A DNA stretch of 64,000 bases from Rhodotorula mucilaginosa. Its lineage: Eukaryota; Basidiomycota; Microbotryomycetes; Sporidiobolales; Sporidiobolaceae. The position numbers were made by a program, and so were the translations under genes. The stretch is from contig CP137865.1 of NCBI GenBank assembly GCA_034406715.1, forward strand, positions 1,178,001 to 1,242,000, written 5' to 3'. Positions 33,760-45,234 of the stretch are shown in pieces (the first letter of the stretch is position 1; every line of letters starts with the position of its first letter). The notes below the pieces were generated by a model. The model did not search any database. It saw only the letters and a list, made by a program, of their open reading frames with translations, and was not told the origin of the DNA.

Positions 33760-36590
33760 TCATGCCGACCCATTCGCATCACCCGCCTCGCCCATCTCGA
33801 CATCCTCGTTCGAAGCGCCTCCAGCCGCAGAAGCTGAGGTCTCGGCCGGCGCCGCCCCTCGAGCATCATCCTCACCCGCTTCCGCCGTCGTCGTCATCCG
33901 AGCTGCACTCGTACCCTGCACAGGAAGCTCCGCATTGACCGTCGCCGTCGCTTCCGCTGCGGACCCGTCCGCGCTCGCGTCAGGTGCCGAAACCGGCGCC
34001 GTCGCTGCAGAAGGCGCCAGAGCAGGAAGAGGCTCTTCGGCACCGCAAGCGACGTTGGTAGGGAGCGGTGCCACGTCCGCAGTGACGGGCGCGTCAGTCG
34101 GCGCAGCGGCGGAAGCGGTGCTCGCCTCGACTGGGATCGCACTCATGCTGGTTCCGGCGACCGCGGTGGCTGCCGATGCAGAGGCAGAACGGGATCGCGA
34201 CGTGGACCGGCGGCGCGGCGAAAGGCGACGGTGAGATTGCCGATCCCGGCGGTCGCCCTCGCCCTCGTCTTCCGAGTCGGAGAACTCGTCGTCGCGCTGG
34301 ATTCGGCGGTCCGTGTCCGTTTCTAGGGAGTTGCAGGGAGCAAGTTAGTTGCGGGTTTGAAGCGCTCGCGTAACCGACCGCAACCTCTCCTCTTTTGGCA
34401 CATGCTCCGAGGCCCCCCAAGGCACTAAATCGACCCCGGAAAAGACGGGGAACTTACGGTGCCTTCGGACGTCCGGATCCCGCTCATCCTCGTCGACATC
34501 GTCGTCTTCGTCCAGGGGCGTCCTCGGGATGGCTGCAAGGAGTCCCAGGAGGACACAGCCGTCAGCTTCGATACACCGTGCATGTAACATCGAAATCCAC
34601 ACAGCAAAAGGATCCGAGGGAACCACTCACGCTGCATCTGCACACTGGGCGCTCCGCCGCCGCCACCGGTATGCCGCAGGTTCTCAAAGACTTGCGTCTT
34701 GATCTTGTCGAGGTACTCCGGAGTGTTGAGGTCCTCGGTGTTGTTCTGCGGCACGTCGAGACGGTAGTTCGGTCCAAAGTACTCGTAGTACTCGTTCATC
34801 GGAATGTCTGAAAGGGCATTCAGGCAAGGGCTCGTCAGTTCCGATCGCGCCGCTGCGTTGGCGAAGTCGCATAGCATGTGACTCACTTGCTCCGAGTTCC
34901 ATCCCGGCAGCGAGACCAGTCTCGAATGCCCACGTGCGCGCCACGTTCCGGATCGTGTAGCCACCGCCGCCGAGCATGAGCAGAGGCAAGCCGAATGACT
35001 TGATGAATTGGACACAGTTTGCGTGGCCTGCGAAAGCGTATGTAAAGTCAGGACTAGACACGAAGGCGCGGTTGCGCTCCCTCGTGTGAACGCGGATTGT
35101 ACAGGCGAAAAAGCTGACCTCGCATCGACAGATTGAGAGGACCTAACCGGTCACCCGAGAGCGAGTCGCCGCCACACTGCAGTACGACCGCCGATGGTCG
35201 GTACCACTCCATGATTTGCGAGATGACCTGTACGTGAGTGTTATGTGAGCGGGCTGGGCCTGACCCGGTGTTTGGGACGGCAACGCACCGGTTCGAACAC
35301 GCTCCGGTAGTTCTCGTCGTTGATGCCGTCCCGCAAAGGAACGTTGACAGCGTAGTTGCGACCCTTGCCGTAGCCGATGTCTTTGAGGTCTCCCGTTCCG
35401 GGGAAGAACTCGCCGTACTTGTGGAACGAGGCCGTCATGACACGGTCGGTCGTGTAGAACGCCTCCTCGACTCCGTCTCCGTGGTGGACGTCGATGTCGA
35501 CGTAGAGGACTCGAGGGTGGTACCGCAAGAGCTCGAGGATACCAAGCACAATGTCTTTCGAAGCAAGGCGACGTCAGGCATTCCTCATCTTTCAGGATGG
35601 CGACTCGAGGGCGCTCACCGTTGATGTAGCAAAAACCACTCGCTTCCGCCTTCTTGGCGTGATGCAGACCGCCCGCCCAGTTGATCGCGATGTCGCACTT
35701 GTCGCGGGACAGTCGTGCAGCACCCTCTGCCGACGACAAATTCAGGTTGTCAGCAACGCCGCGAGAGGACACAAAGACAAGAACTGCAAAGCGCACCCAT
35801 CGAACCGCCGGCCGAGATGGAGCAGTACTCGAACAGTCCGTCAAAGACTGGGCAGTCGTCGGCGACATTGACTGCGGGCAGGGATGGGCGGATCAGCACG
35901 CGCACAGTGCCCACAATCCGGCGCCGTATGAAGGGGCGCGTCACTCACAGCGACTCATCTCCCGCGCAAGTCCAGCCACCTTGGGTCCGCCGGTTCCTTC
36001 CGCTGCCTGCTCGACGAGATCGGGCGTGACGCGAGAAAGGAAGTCGACGTATTCGTCGGTGTGGAACTGAGCCATCTCTTTTCTGGTCGCCGGCTTGGCG
36101 CGCTGCGGCACAGACATGTGGAAGCGTTAGCGAATGGCTGCCAGATGGAGTTGTCGGTCCATGGAGTCGGCGAGGGCACGCACAAAGATCTCCATCTTCT
36201 TGTACAGGCCGTAGTTCATCACGAGCGAGTGGGTCATACGAATACGGTGCGGCTTCATGGGATGCGAAGGTCCATAGTCTGTGTGAGTACGACGCGAGTC
36301 CGAAGGGGGTAGGCAAGGTCGGGACGCGTGTGGTGAGGTCGGCGGCAACAGCGGGGGAAGGAACAGCGGTCAATAGGCAGAGACGGCGCGGAGAGAAGTT
36401 GTTCGGTCGAGCGAGCACGTACGGTAGTTGCCGATATCTGCACGGGAGCATACAGCCCACGGAGGAACATGGTCAGCTGCTGTTCCCCCGTCAAGAGGCG
36501 TGGCATGGGCAGCAGAGACGAACCAGAGTCGTAAAAGTAGCACGTCCGGCTCTTGTTCTCGCCCGCGATGGGCGTCATGATTCCCGCCAT
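33760..36590 (-). CDS. RPD3: Class I histone deacetylase, Rpd3/HDAC1 type, 614 aa
   Basis: Twelve exons: 36524-36590, 36423-36437 (15 nt), 36184-36278, 35949-36102, 35797-35871, 35619-35726, 35289-35554, 35119-35227, 34887-35027, 34631-34807, 34458-34532 and 33760-34322. They total 615 codons. The catalytic core matches Rpd3 closely: [108 protein letters not shown]. The zinc ligands (Asp-His of DVHHGD and the Asp of [11 protein letters not shown]) and the active-site His pair are present. It removes acetyl groups from histone tails in Sin3-type co-repressor complexes. The C-terminal 170 residues are a variable tail: an RS-like patch then an Ala/Pro/Glu-rich end. Confidence 0.97.
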
Positions 36591-37055
36591 CTTTCCTGTC
36601 GCGCCGGTATTGCGTCTCGGCAGCTGTATGCGGCGAGACGAGTGAAGCTGATGAGAGGGCAAAGTTGAACGCGCAAAGCGGTGCAGCGGCGGCGGCGCGA
36701 TCGACTCTGCGTAGCCCCAAGTCTCTCGTGAATTGACCCGATTCAGCGCGTTATGCAGCTCGTAAGTACAACTCCTCTACTGATGCGCAACTCCGGGAGG
36801 TATCTAAAGTTGTTTTGTGACTTGTCGTCCCGCTGAGTCTCAGCTCTTCGACGCCGATTCTAGCGCGTTTTTTTTTCCCTGCCGGCGGATTTTCCCACAT
36901 GGACGCGCCTATGTCGTCTCTGCGTGCTCGCAGACGAACCCTATCCGAAAGGTCGCCGTGTGGTTCCGGTCCGAAAGGGCAAGCAGAATCGGTAGTGGCA
37001 AAATGTCACAACACTACGTCTATACGTCCGCAATCCAGCTCAGAGCCCACCGGCG
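36591..37055. other. RPD3 promoter region and 3' flank of the second CPL1-domain gene
   Basis: About 465 bp without a recognisable gene; includes a run of T residues near 36868 and nothing I can name as a specific site. Confidence 0.5.
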
Positions 37056-38151
37056 TCAGAGCATCGCGTCGATACACTCATTGCCATCTTCGTTCGGGAG
37101 GAAGCCTTCGATGCAGGCGTCTGTGCCGCGGGAGAGACTCAAAGGTCAGCTGTGCCACTCGTGCACTCGAAAGGCGACGGCCCGGCAAGGTCCTGCATCC
37201 CGTCCATCGGAAGATAGCGGGATGAAGCAGGAGAAACATCTATCCCGTTTCGAGTATCAAAAGAAGGATGTTCAACTCACGGACGACACATGCGCCTTTG
37301 CGGCAGCTGGTGGCGAGCGCGTGCTCGATCTTCGCGCAATCGCGACCGCCCAGTCCGCGGCACGCGCCACATTCGGCATCGTCCGTCAGTGTGTAGACGC
37401 ACTCAAATCCGCCGTGACCGTTCGGGCAAGCTTCGGCCCGGTGTGGGCAACGAGCGGCTGCTGATTCGCGGCGGGACGTGCGCCGGGCGGTTTCGATGCC
37501 GAGGAGCTTGGCGGTCGGTTCGGCGCAGCGATTGCGATCCAGATCGCAGACCAGACCTGCGGTGGTGTGAGGCCAGACACCATGGTCAGTACGTGGCAGC
37601 TCTCTTTCGGGTGGGTGGAAAGAAGGAAAGAAAGAAAGAAGACTCGATAGCAACTCACCCTCCAAACACGCCTCTGTCGCGCCACAAGCGGCGCCTTTAC
37701 CCGCACAGATACCTGCAGGGCTGCAGAAGAGCCCGTGATCGACTTCCGACTCGGCGTCGAAGTAGTCGCCGCAGGAGCGGAACGCGCCGGCTCCAAAGTC
37801 GCACGGGCGACCGAAGTTCGGAGAGTCGGTAAAGTGGTACTCGGACGCGTCTTCATCGTCGTCTGCTGCATCGTCTTGTTCCGCGTCCTCTTCTGCCATG
37901 GCTAGGGGAGTCGGAGCCGCGACGAGCGAAGTCGAAGGCGCTAAGGGGTCGACAACGTGCACGACGACAAAAGGGTTGGCGGAGCGGGCGATTCCCTTTT
38001 GCTCGACTGCAAGGGCTCCGTCCTGTGGTCGCGAAGCAAAGGGCCGCTGCTGCTGGACGACAACGGATCCGAGAGGGCCCTGCGCGAAGGCCGTTGTCGG
38101 CGCGAGGAGCGCTGCCAGGAGGAGGAGAGCCGGAGTTCTTGAGGACATCAT
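37056..38151 (-). CDS. Second secreted CPL1-domain protein, 277 aa
   Basis: Three exons: 37659-38151, 37281-37556 and 37056-37120. The start at 38151 gives a short basic N-terminus and a hydrophobic core (ALLLLAALLAPTTAFAQG), a signal peptide with probable cleavage after AFA. An acidic stretch follows near residues 95-105. The rest is Cys-rich: a first set (GRPCDFGAGAFRSCGDYF, FCSPAGICAGKGAACG, VCDLDRNRC), then a CPL1-like block (CPHRAEACPNGHGGFECVY, ECGACRGLGGRDCAKIEHA, SCRKGACVVHACIEGF, NEDGNECI). The order and spacing match the CPL1 domain in the protein at 24403-25723, but the upstream Cys-rich module is different. It is likely exported to the cell surface or medium; the role is unknown. 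The last exon was found from the C-x-V-x2-C end expected of the domain. Confidence 0.87.
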
Positions 38152-38652
38152 GGATTGGCGTCGGCGGGTCGATGCGGGTCGCGGAGCAGTGTCGCAGTGC
38201 GTAGAGATGCGGAACAAGAGAGGCAAAGTCGGAGGATCGGCGACGCGCGGACCTCTCCAAATTTAAAGTGGTGTCGCGACGCGTAAAGGCATGTAATTTG
38301 TGCAAATCCCAGCTGCAGCGGTCGCGACAGTACAGTACTGTAGACCGCGTTTCCAGGGTCTACTGCGCGATAGGAGGCAGCAGTCGCCACGAGGAGGACT
38401 TTCACACTATGGACCAACGGCATCGCAGCTGGCAGCAGCTGATCGAAGACTCTGGAGCAGCTGGTTATAGCAGCGCCGGCGTTGCTCGCAAGACGTAGCG
38501 CATGTAGAACCGGTATTGTCGCTCCAAATATGACGAGCACATGGCTGGGATGTTGGCGAAGAAGTTGACGATCGTGTGCTGGAGCTGGCAGGAGCGCAGG
38601 AGCTCAGGAGAAGCCAAGCAAGGGAATCCCAGCCGCCAGCACACGCCTTACC
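38152..38652. other. Divergent promoter region
   Basis: About 500 bp between the starts of the CPL1-domain gene (-) and the phosphatase gene (+). A short perfect palindrome acagtactgt occurs near 38332-38341. No gene is evident. Confidence 0.5.
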
Positions 38653-39679
38653 ATGCCGTCTGTACTGTTCGTGTGCCTCGGGTGAGTACCACTCACGACT
38701 TGCACTGGACATACTTGCCCTTCTGAGGACCGCAACCTGGAGAAGGGTTTGCTGATTTGGCTGATGTCGTCACTTCCAGCAACATCTGCCGGTCTCCCCT
38801 CGCAGAGGCCGTCTTTGCCGACATATGCAAGAAGCGAGGATTGGACATCCAGGCGGACTCGGCGGGGACGGCAGGCTACCACGTTGGAGAAGAGCCGGTG
38901 AGGACTCTCATCATCTTCATCGGGTCGAGAGGGACGAGCGGGCTGACCTCGTTGTTGCGCTCTCTAGGACGAGCGGTGAGTGATCTGCGCACATCTACGA
39001 GCAATACGAGGCGACTGAGATCCGCTGCGAGCAGATCGACAGCTGTCTGCAAAAAGCATGGCGTCCCCATCAATTCCACCTGCCGGCAGCTGGCTGTGAG
39101 TCTCCTCTACGATCCGATCCTTTGCCGGAGAGTACAGGCTCGTTGATGGAGGACATGTGTGCAGAAATCCGACTTTACGCGCTTCGACTATATCATTGGC
39201 ATGGTGTGTCCGAGTTTCGCTTCTCACGTACCTTCGGGCGCAACTGACCCGTCCCGCTCAAACAGGACTCGATGGTGCGGCCCTTCCCAATACGCGTACG
39301 ATACGAGCCCAGACTGATGAGCCGGTGGGCGGTGTGTTGCAGAACATGCGGAATATCGAAAAGGCAAAGCCTGCGAACTCGACCGCAAAGAGTGCGCACC
39401 TACCCGTGACTTGGAGAGAGCTCGACAAACTGACTGCTCGCTCCTCGCAGTCGCTCTCTTTGGCTCCTTCGGAGATGGCAAGGTCATTGACGACCCGTAT
39501 TGTGAGTCTCTCGCCACCCCCTCCTTTCGCATTTCGGCGTTATCCCCGCTCACCCCTCCCCTCGCGCAGACGGCGGCCCGAACGGTTTCGAAAAGACATA
39601 TCAGCAATGTGTGCAGTACAGCGAAGGATTGCTCAAGGAGATGGGCTACGGCAGTTCGGACGGAGGAGGAAAACTATAG
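38653..39679 (+). CDS. LTP1: Low-molecular-weight protein tyrosine phosphatase, 157 aa
   Basis: Nine exons: 38653-38681, 38780-38897, 38968-38975, 39035-39095, 39165-39203, 39266-39274, 39343-39391, 39451-39501 and 39570-39679. They total exactly 158 codons. The P-loop CLGNICRS (Cys8 to Arg14) straddles intron 1 and is complete. Other family motifs are AGYHVGEEPDERSTAVCKKH, FTRFDYIIGMDSMNMRNIEK, and the general-acid loop DDPYYGG (Asp119). Length equals that of yeast and human LMW-PTPs. It dephosphorylates phosphotyrosine in the cytosol and can also act on small acyl- or phospho-substrates. Exons 3 and 6 are 8 and 9 nt, yet each supplies residues the family needs (DER after GEEP, and DSM after YIIGM), which is why I accept them. 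Confidence 0.93.
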
Positions 39680-39817
39680 ATCGAATCGGGGGAAGAGATA
39701 GAAAATGACCAGGGTGACGGTCCGGGACAATATACTGATAAGGCTGTATAGAGATCCAGGAGAGATGAGAGATAAAAGATCGAGGGTGGGGGGAATGTGC
39801 TTGACTGGCAACGGACT

Positions 39818-42431
39818 TCAGTAGAAATCGTCAAAGTCGAAGGTGATCGAGTCGTCCCGAGCCGGCCACTGAGCGTACGGCACGGTCGATGTGCGAGATA
39901 CGGTCGACCTCCCGAAAGTAGAGGGTTGCACAACTGCAGCCTGTCGCGACTTTCTCGAGTCCATACGGACTCCTTGCCCCGATGCCGGAGCTGCTGATTG
40001 CTTGAGTTTGCTGCCCTTCGACGACCCATCGACGGACTGGATGTCGGCGAGCGAGAAGCTGATCGAGGCGGGTTCTTCGCCACGATGCGTGGTCGCATGC
40101 TCGGTGGCGGTCACAGGCGCTCGCATCAAACCGCGCGGACCGTCGTACAGCACCGGGCGGGAAGTGGACTCGTGCTGCTTCTTCTTCGTCTTGAGCCCCT
40201 GGGTCGGCTTGTAGTCGACGATCGAGTCGAATGAGTGACGCCGCTGCAAGCGCGACTTTTCCGCCTGGGCGAGCGCAGCAGAGGAGGACGCGAGGAGGTC
40301 CTTCCGGCTCGATGACGGAGAGCCCTTCTCGGCCGCGCGGTCGTCGTGCTCGCGAGCTGCAGCACGTCGAACGGCCGCGTGGGGTTTGTCGGTCGTGTTC
40401 GGCTTCACACGAGGGCGGTCGGAGTGAGGCAGACGTCCGCCCTCCGCCGGCCTGAAAACGTGCGCATCATGCGGCTGCGGAAGGATTGAACGCGCCGCGG
40501 AGTCGACTGTCTTCTTGAGGGCCGTCCTGACACCATCATGATCGCGAGTCTTGGAGCCAGCTGAGAGGCGCAAAACGTCAGCATCCTGCCTCGCGGTCCG
40601 TCTGGGCACTGATGGAACAGAACTCACCAGCAGCAGGAAGGGTTGGCGGTCGCTCGGTCGTCGATGTGTCCTCGTCGAAAGAAACTTGCGGACGTCGACG
40701 GGAAGGCGCGCGCGGGGAGACGTTGACTTGCTCTTGACGGGCCGGTTCGCGCCGGCGCTCGTGCTGCCGCATGCTCCGGCGGGTCGAAGGTTCGTCGACA
40801 GACGATGCTCTGGCCGGACGACGTCCGGTATGCTCCTCGTACTCGTGCAAGACGCCACGGACTGTGTAGTAGACCGCCGGATCGGCTTCGAGCCCGGCTT
40901 TCAGCTCCAGGATCAGAGCCTGCAAAGGGCTTTCGCGGACAGGCGGCGCCGGAGCAGGCGGAACAGGCCGTTCCATCGCGGCGGCTCGCTGTTTCCTGGC
41001 CTCTTCACGCTGACGCAGCTCGAGAGCCTGAGCCTGAAGCAGGCGCTCGCGTTGACGTTGACGCTCGCGCTCCTCCTGCTGGATGCGCCGCTCGGAGAGG
41101 ACCCGCACCTTCTCGCGTTGGCGTTCCTGTTCGAGCTGACGATCGTAGTCGCGCAGGCGTTGCTGACGAAGGGACTCGTCGCGCATCAAGCGTGGCACGG
41201 CGGTCGACACAATGGTTCGGCCGATGACGAACGGCAGGCGGAACGACTGGCTCGAGGAGTGTGTGGTGGGTGAGGGTTCGAAGCGGCGACCGATTTCAGG
41301 GCGGCCCTCGGTGCGCTCATCGGACCGATTCTTCGTGGGGACGTCGCGCTTACGTTCACGCTCTGAACCGGCTTCGCGCCTCAGTAGCTCCGGAAGAGCA
41401 CGACGGCGGTGTTCAGTCTTGCTATCGACGATTGTGAACTCGGTGTCGGAAGAGATCTCGGTGATGATCCCACCGCCAGGGCGAGGCGGACTGCACGTGG
41501 CAGCGGAGTAGTTGGTCGCAAAGAAGGCGCTGGTGCGTGGAGAGGTCGCGGTGACCGCAACAGGAGAGGTCGAAAACTGTTCGGTGTCGGACAGCAAGGT
41601 CGTGATCTTCGGAATCGGGTGACCCGTGCCAGGTCCTTGACCTTCCGCAGACTCGCTCGCGGCAGCATCGCGTGTCGGCGTCTCGTCTCGAGGGGGAGTC
41701 GTCGACGAAGCAGGGGAACCGGGCGGCGGAACGGCGGCCTCTTCGTTGCGCCCGTTTTCGGTCGGACGAGTGAGGAGGAAAGCCGGCCGAACTTGCGGGT
41801 GGCTCTGTCCGGTAGGCTGTTCCAAGGAGGACTTAGTACGTGTCACTAGGACGTTCATAAATGCGAGAAAAAGACCCACCTTGTCTTGTTCCTTTGTCTT
41901 GTCTTCTTCTGTCGATGGCTGCGTCGCCGGCTCCGTCGTCGCGAGACCGGGAGTAGAATCCGCCTCGGAGGCCACGCTCGTCGTAGTGTTCTCAAGTTCG
42001 TCCTCGCCAGAAGCGGCTGTGGCTTGAGGGGTAGCGGTCTCGTCGGTAGCGTCGACGGGGTCTTGCTTCTCCCCGGAAACGGCTCCCTCGCCCTTCATGA
42101 CCGGCAACGCCTGCGATTCAGTCATCCCGGCTTCTTCGTCGGTAGTCGCGGATGGCGTCATTTCGGGCGAGGTGCCCGCGCCGTGGAGCTCCGTGGCGGT
42201 CTCGGGGATGGGATCGATGGGATCCACCACCGACGAGATGGTCTCCGTCGACGCGGGCTCGTCCAGCTTCGGAGAGGACGGAAGAGAAGAAGACGCTGGC
42301 GAGACCGAGGTAGACTGATCTTCGCCGGCTTCAGAACCGCCGATGTCGGTGATCGGCCATGAGGACGTGGTCGAAGGAGGCTTTCCGCCCTCGACCGAGG
42401 TTTGCGATTCTCCGCTCGTCGTGTCGGACAT
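39818..42431 (-). CDS. Unrecognised disordered protein with central coiled coil, about 848 aa
   Basis: Two exons, 40628-42431 and 39818-40560, joined at GTGAGT/CTCAG with the frame kept. The start at 42431 (MSDTTSGESQTSVEG) was preferred over an in-frame ATG at 42650 because the sequence between looks like a CT-rich leader. Residues 1 to about 400 are acidic and Ser/Thr/Pro-rich. Residues about 413-490 are a strongly charged Arg/Glu/Gln coiled coil (RQQRLRDYDRQLEQERQRE and onward). The rest is basic and low complexity, ending in a striking acidic-aromatic tail, SITFDFDDFY. A hydrophobic 16-residue insert at 41832-41879 is out of character and may be a 48-nt intron. I know no family that fits, and no catalytic motif is visible. 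Confidence 0.7.
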
Positions 42432-42818
42432 TTGCGTGCTGTTGGCGAATTGTCGTGCGGATACAAGAGGAGAGAGAGAGAAGGGAGGAGGATGTGGTGG
42501 AGCCAGGAAGAAACCGTTCGCAGACGGGGCTCGAGCGCGGACGGCCGCAGGCGCCGCCCTGGTACGGCGCGGATCTGGTTTCATCGGCACGTGGTCGCCG
42601 AGGCCTTTCATAGCCGAGGGCATGCGTAGCGGAGCGGGAATGACCGCCACAGCGGGTCGTACAGAGACATGGAGCCAGTGCAGGGGGTTTCGAAAAAGGA
42701 CGTTCGGCGCAGGACGATCTACCTGCGATGCCGGTGAGATAGAGTGGGTTGATTCAGTATACCGCTAGATACGAGAACAATGACGATGTACCACAATTTT
42801 ACACCGAGACTCGCGCGC
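42432..42818. other. Spacer between coiled-coil gene promoter and PhzF-gene 3' end
   Basis: About 390 bp. The part next to 42431 is purine-rich on the plus strand (pyrimidine-rich leader of the minus-strand gene). No other feature was recognised. Confidence 0.5.
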
Positions 42819-43875
42819 TCAAATGCGCAGGAATCCTTCCATCACCGTCACCGCCCGACCGCGGAGCGTCACTCGACCGTCGTCCTTCCTCCATTCGACC
42901 TCGAGCGAACCGCGCCGCGGCCCTCCTTGCTGGCACCTGAGGACTGGATCCGAGGTGGACAAGATCGGGTGAGCTTCACGCAGGCGCTGATTCGCAGCAG
43001 AACCTGTCTCGAGGTAATAGGGCGCAAGCATGCAATGGGCGGAGCCGGTCTGAGAGGGCACGACGCGAGTGTGTCAATTCGGCGTGTAAAGGAAGACTGT
43101 GAAACGTGCGCTTACGACCGGATCTTCTGGACATGCCTCGGCTCCGTCGAGGACGCGAGAGTAGATGTTGGAACCGCTCGATGCGGCTGCGACTTGCGTA
43201 AAGACAAAGTACTGCTTGGACGAGGCCTGCAAGGTATGTTCATCAGGAATGTAGTCGTGGCGTGACGTAGCAAGACCTGCGCGAACGGAAGACACGCACG
43301 AGCGGCAAGGCATCCAGTTCGGCCGTCGCAAGATCGTAGCTAGTTCTGAGCTCGACGATGACGGCAAGCTTGCCGACTCGAACGTCGACGACCTCCTGAG
43401 AGAGTGCCGCGTTGACACCCTCGAGCCGCTTCTGTATGGATTGCACCGTCTCGCGGTCTGGCGCAGCCAGGACGGAAGTGTCGGCGGGAAAGTCGAGCTC
43501 GAGAGTGCCGGACGGGCTCCGGGTCGTGTGCAACGTCCCGGACATGGTCTCGAACGAGATGCGCTTTGCTTGAGGGTGCACTTCGCTCAAAAGATAGTGC
43601 GCCGACGCGAGCGTGGCGTGTCCACAGAGGGGAAATTCTTGGACCGGCGTGAACCACCGGAGACGGTACCGCGGTGCCTCGCCCGGATTGTTGGCCGCAT
43701 CAAGACGGCGCAAGAAAGCTGTCTCTTGGAGGTTGTACTCGATCGCGAGCATTTGCAGCAGCTGGTCGTCGTCGATGCGGTCGTCTTCGAAGAGGACTAC
43801 CGCCGCCGGATTCCCTTGAAACGGCTTGTCGGTGAAGGCATGGACCAAGCGGTATGGCACCCTTTTAGGTAGCAT
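42819..43875 (-). CDS. PhzF-family isomerase/epimerase-like protein, 305 aa
   Basis: Three exons: 43300-43875, 43116-43226 and 42819-43049, totalling 306 codons. The start at 43875 gives MLPKRVPYRLVHAFTDKPF. Family motifs are all present: FTDKPFQGNPAAVV, the catalytic-Glu segment YNLQETAFL, PLCGHATLASAHYLL, and the C-terminal TGSAHCML. PhzF proteins have a duplicated diaminopimelate-epimerase-like fold; the bacterial namesake isomerises a phenazine precursor. Fungal members are soluble and mostly of unknown substrate, so phenazine synthesis should not be inferred here. Length (about 300 aa) is typical and nothing looks broken. A long spacer of about 1.36 kb lies upstream. Confidence 0.93.
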
Positions 43876-45234
43876 CGGAGCTGTTCTGTACTGAATGGCT
43901 TTGTGTGGTGTGCGCGCGATCGTTGCTGCCGGAAGAATTGGCCGCCGCACGGGGACAAGTTGGCTGGCACCGCACGGACAGCGTAGCGAGCAACGGATAT
44001 GGCTGTGCTATAAACTATTACAAGCCCAGTTGGAGTGGATTTCCCGCAAGCCTCGTAGTCGTCGAGGACAAGTTGCTCGACATCAGCACGTCCAGCTTTT
44101 TCGTCTCTCTCTCTTCTTCCCTTCACTCCGCTCCGCCGTCTCATTCCCTGACGAACTGCGAGGATGCACGCCTGCTACGAAGCGAGGGTCTCAAGCTCAT
44201 CGATCGACCTGCGTCAACCAGCCGCTCTAGCCTAGAGTCTGCCACTCGCCTCGGCTCACCGTCTTACTCGCCTGCTCGACTCCGCCCTCGCCCACCTGCT
44301 CAATCTGATCCTGCGTGAGTACCTGCCACTTGTACCCCTACACTCAGCCCGCACGCTTTTGGCCTCCCCTTCCTTCCTCCCCCCTCTCTTCCCTGGAGAT
44401 GACGAGATTTCAACAAACTGCAAACGAAGGTCGGGCCTCAGGCGATCCAAAGGACGTCCTGCCGGCTTTGTGACGATCAAACAATATCCAACGCTTAACC
44501 TGATCCTACTATTCCACTTGCCTTTTGGAGGGGGGAGGCCGTCGTGCGGGCCTAGTCGCGAAATGAATGCAAGAGTCCGAGCGCTGACCTCGAACCTCGC
44601 TCGTACAGTTTTCCGCTGCTTTAAAAGACGTTGGAGTCCAGGCCCTGTTGACGTGCTTTCGAGCTGCACGCCGTGCACGGCACTACGCCCTGTGCCTGCC
44701 GACGCGAGGTCATGAATTGCTGGAGTGGAGAATTTCCCCCTCGACTTGCCCACTCCCGCCCACCGCACGCACGCCCAGCCTGGGGGAGGCAAACAAGGCC
44801 CTCTGTGTCGAAAAGAAAAACACGGAATGATGAACAATATTCAGAACCGCTAATCTCGAGAAGGGACGCGTCCAGCTGCGGCACCTTCCCGCTTCGGGCG
44901 CAGGTGTCGTAAGCGGCGACCCTTCGACGAAGAGCTCTCTGTAACGCATAATGCATGACCCCTCCTCTTTTCTTCCCAAAGGCGTGCCCCCTTCCCCCGG
45001 CTGTGCGGCGGCCATTTCTCTGCTGTGTAATTCCGTTCTCTTGCAAAGTCACTGCGTTTTCCTTAGCCAGTTCAGTCCGGTCCGCTGTCATGCCTGCCAT
45101 GCGTATCGCGTCCAGTTCATTCGGAGAGTCTGCCGTACTTCTCCCTGCTGCCAATCGTGGTCGTCAATCTGGCGACTCGTCCGAAAGCTTGGTCGACAGG
45201 TAAAGCGTTTGCAAAGGCGCGCGCGAAGATCAAA
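43876..45234. other. 1.36-kb gene-free spacer upstream of the PhzF gene
   Basis: This lies between the PhzF start and the RFC3 stop, both on the minus strand. Long open frames occur on both strands but none has family motifs, and codon content looks like GC-rich background. Plus-strand sequence around 44090-44160 is CT-rich, followed by a possible GTGAGT donor at about 44314, so a short spliced non-coding transcript is conceivable. I cannot support a gene. Confidence 0.5.

Noticed and set aside
42819-43875. Phenazine biosynthesis inferred from the PhzF domain
   Set aside because: No other phenazine gene is present, and fungal PhzF proteins are widespread in organisms that make no phenazines.
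44256-44837. Minus-strand open frame in the 1.36-kb gap upstream of the PhzF gene
   Set aside because: No start context, splice pattern or protein motif; amino-acid content looks like random GC-rich DNA.
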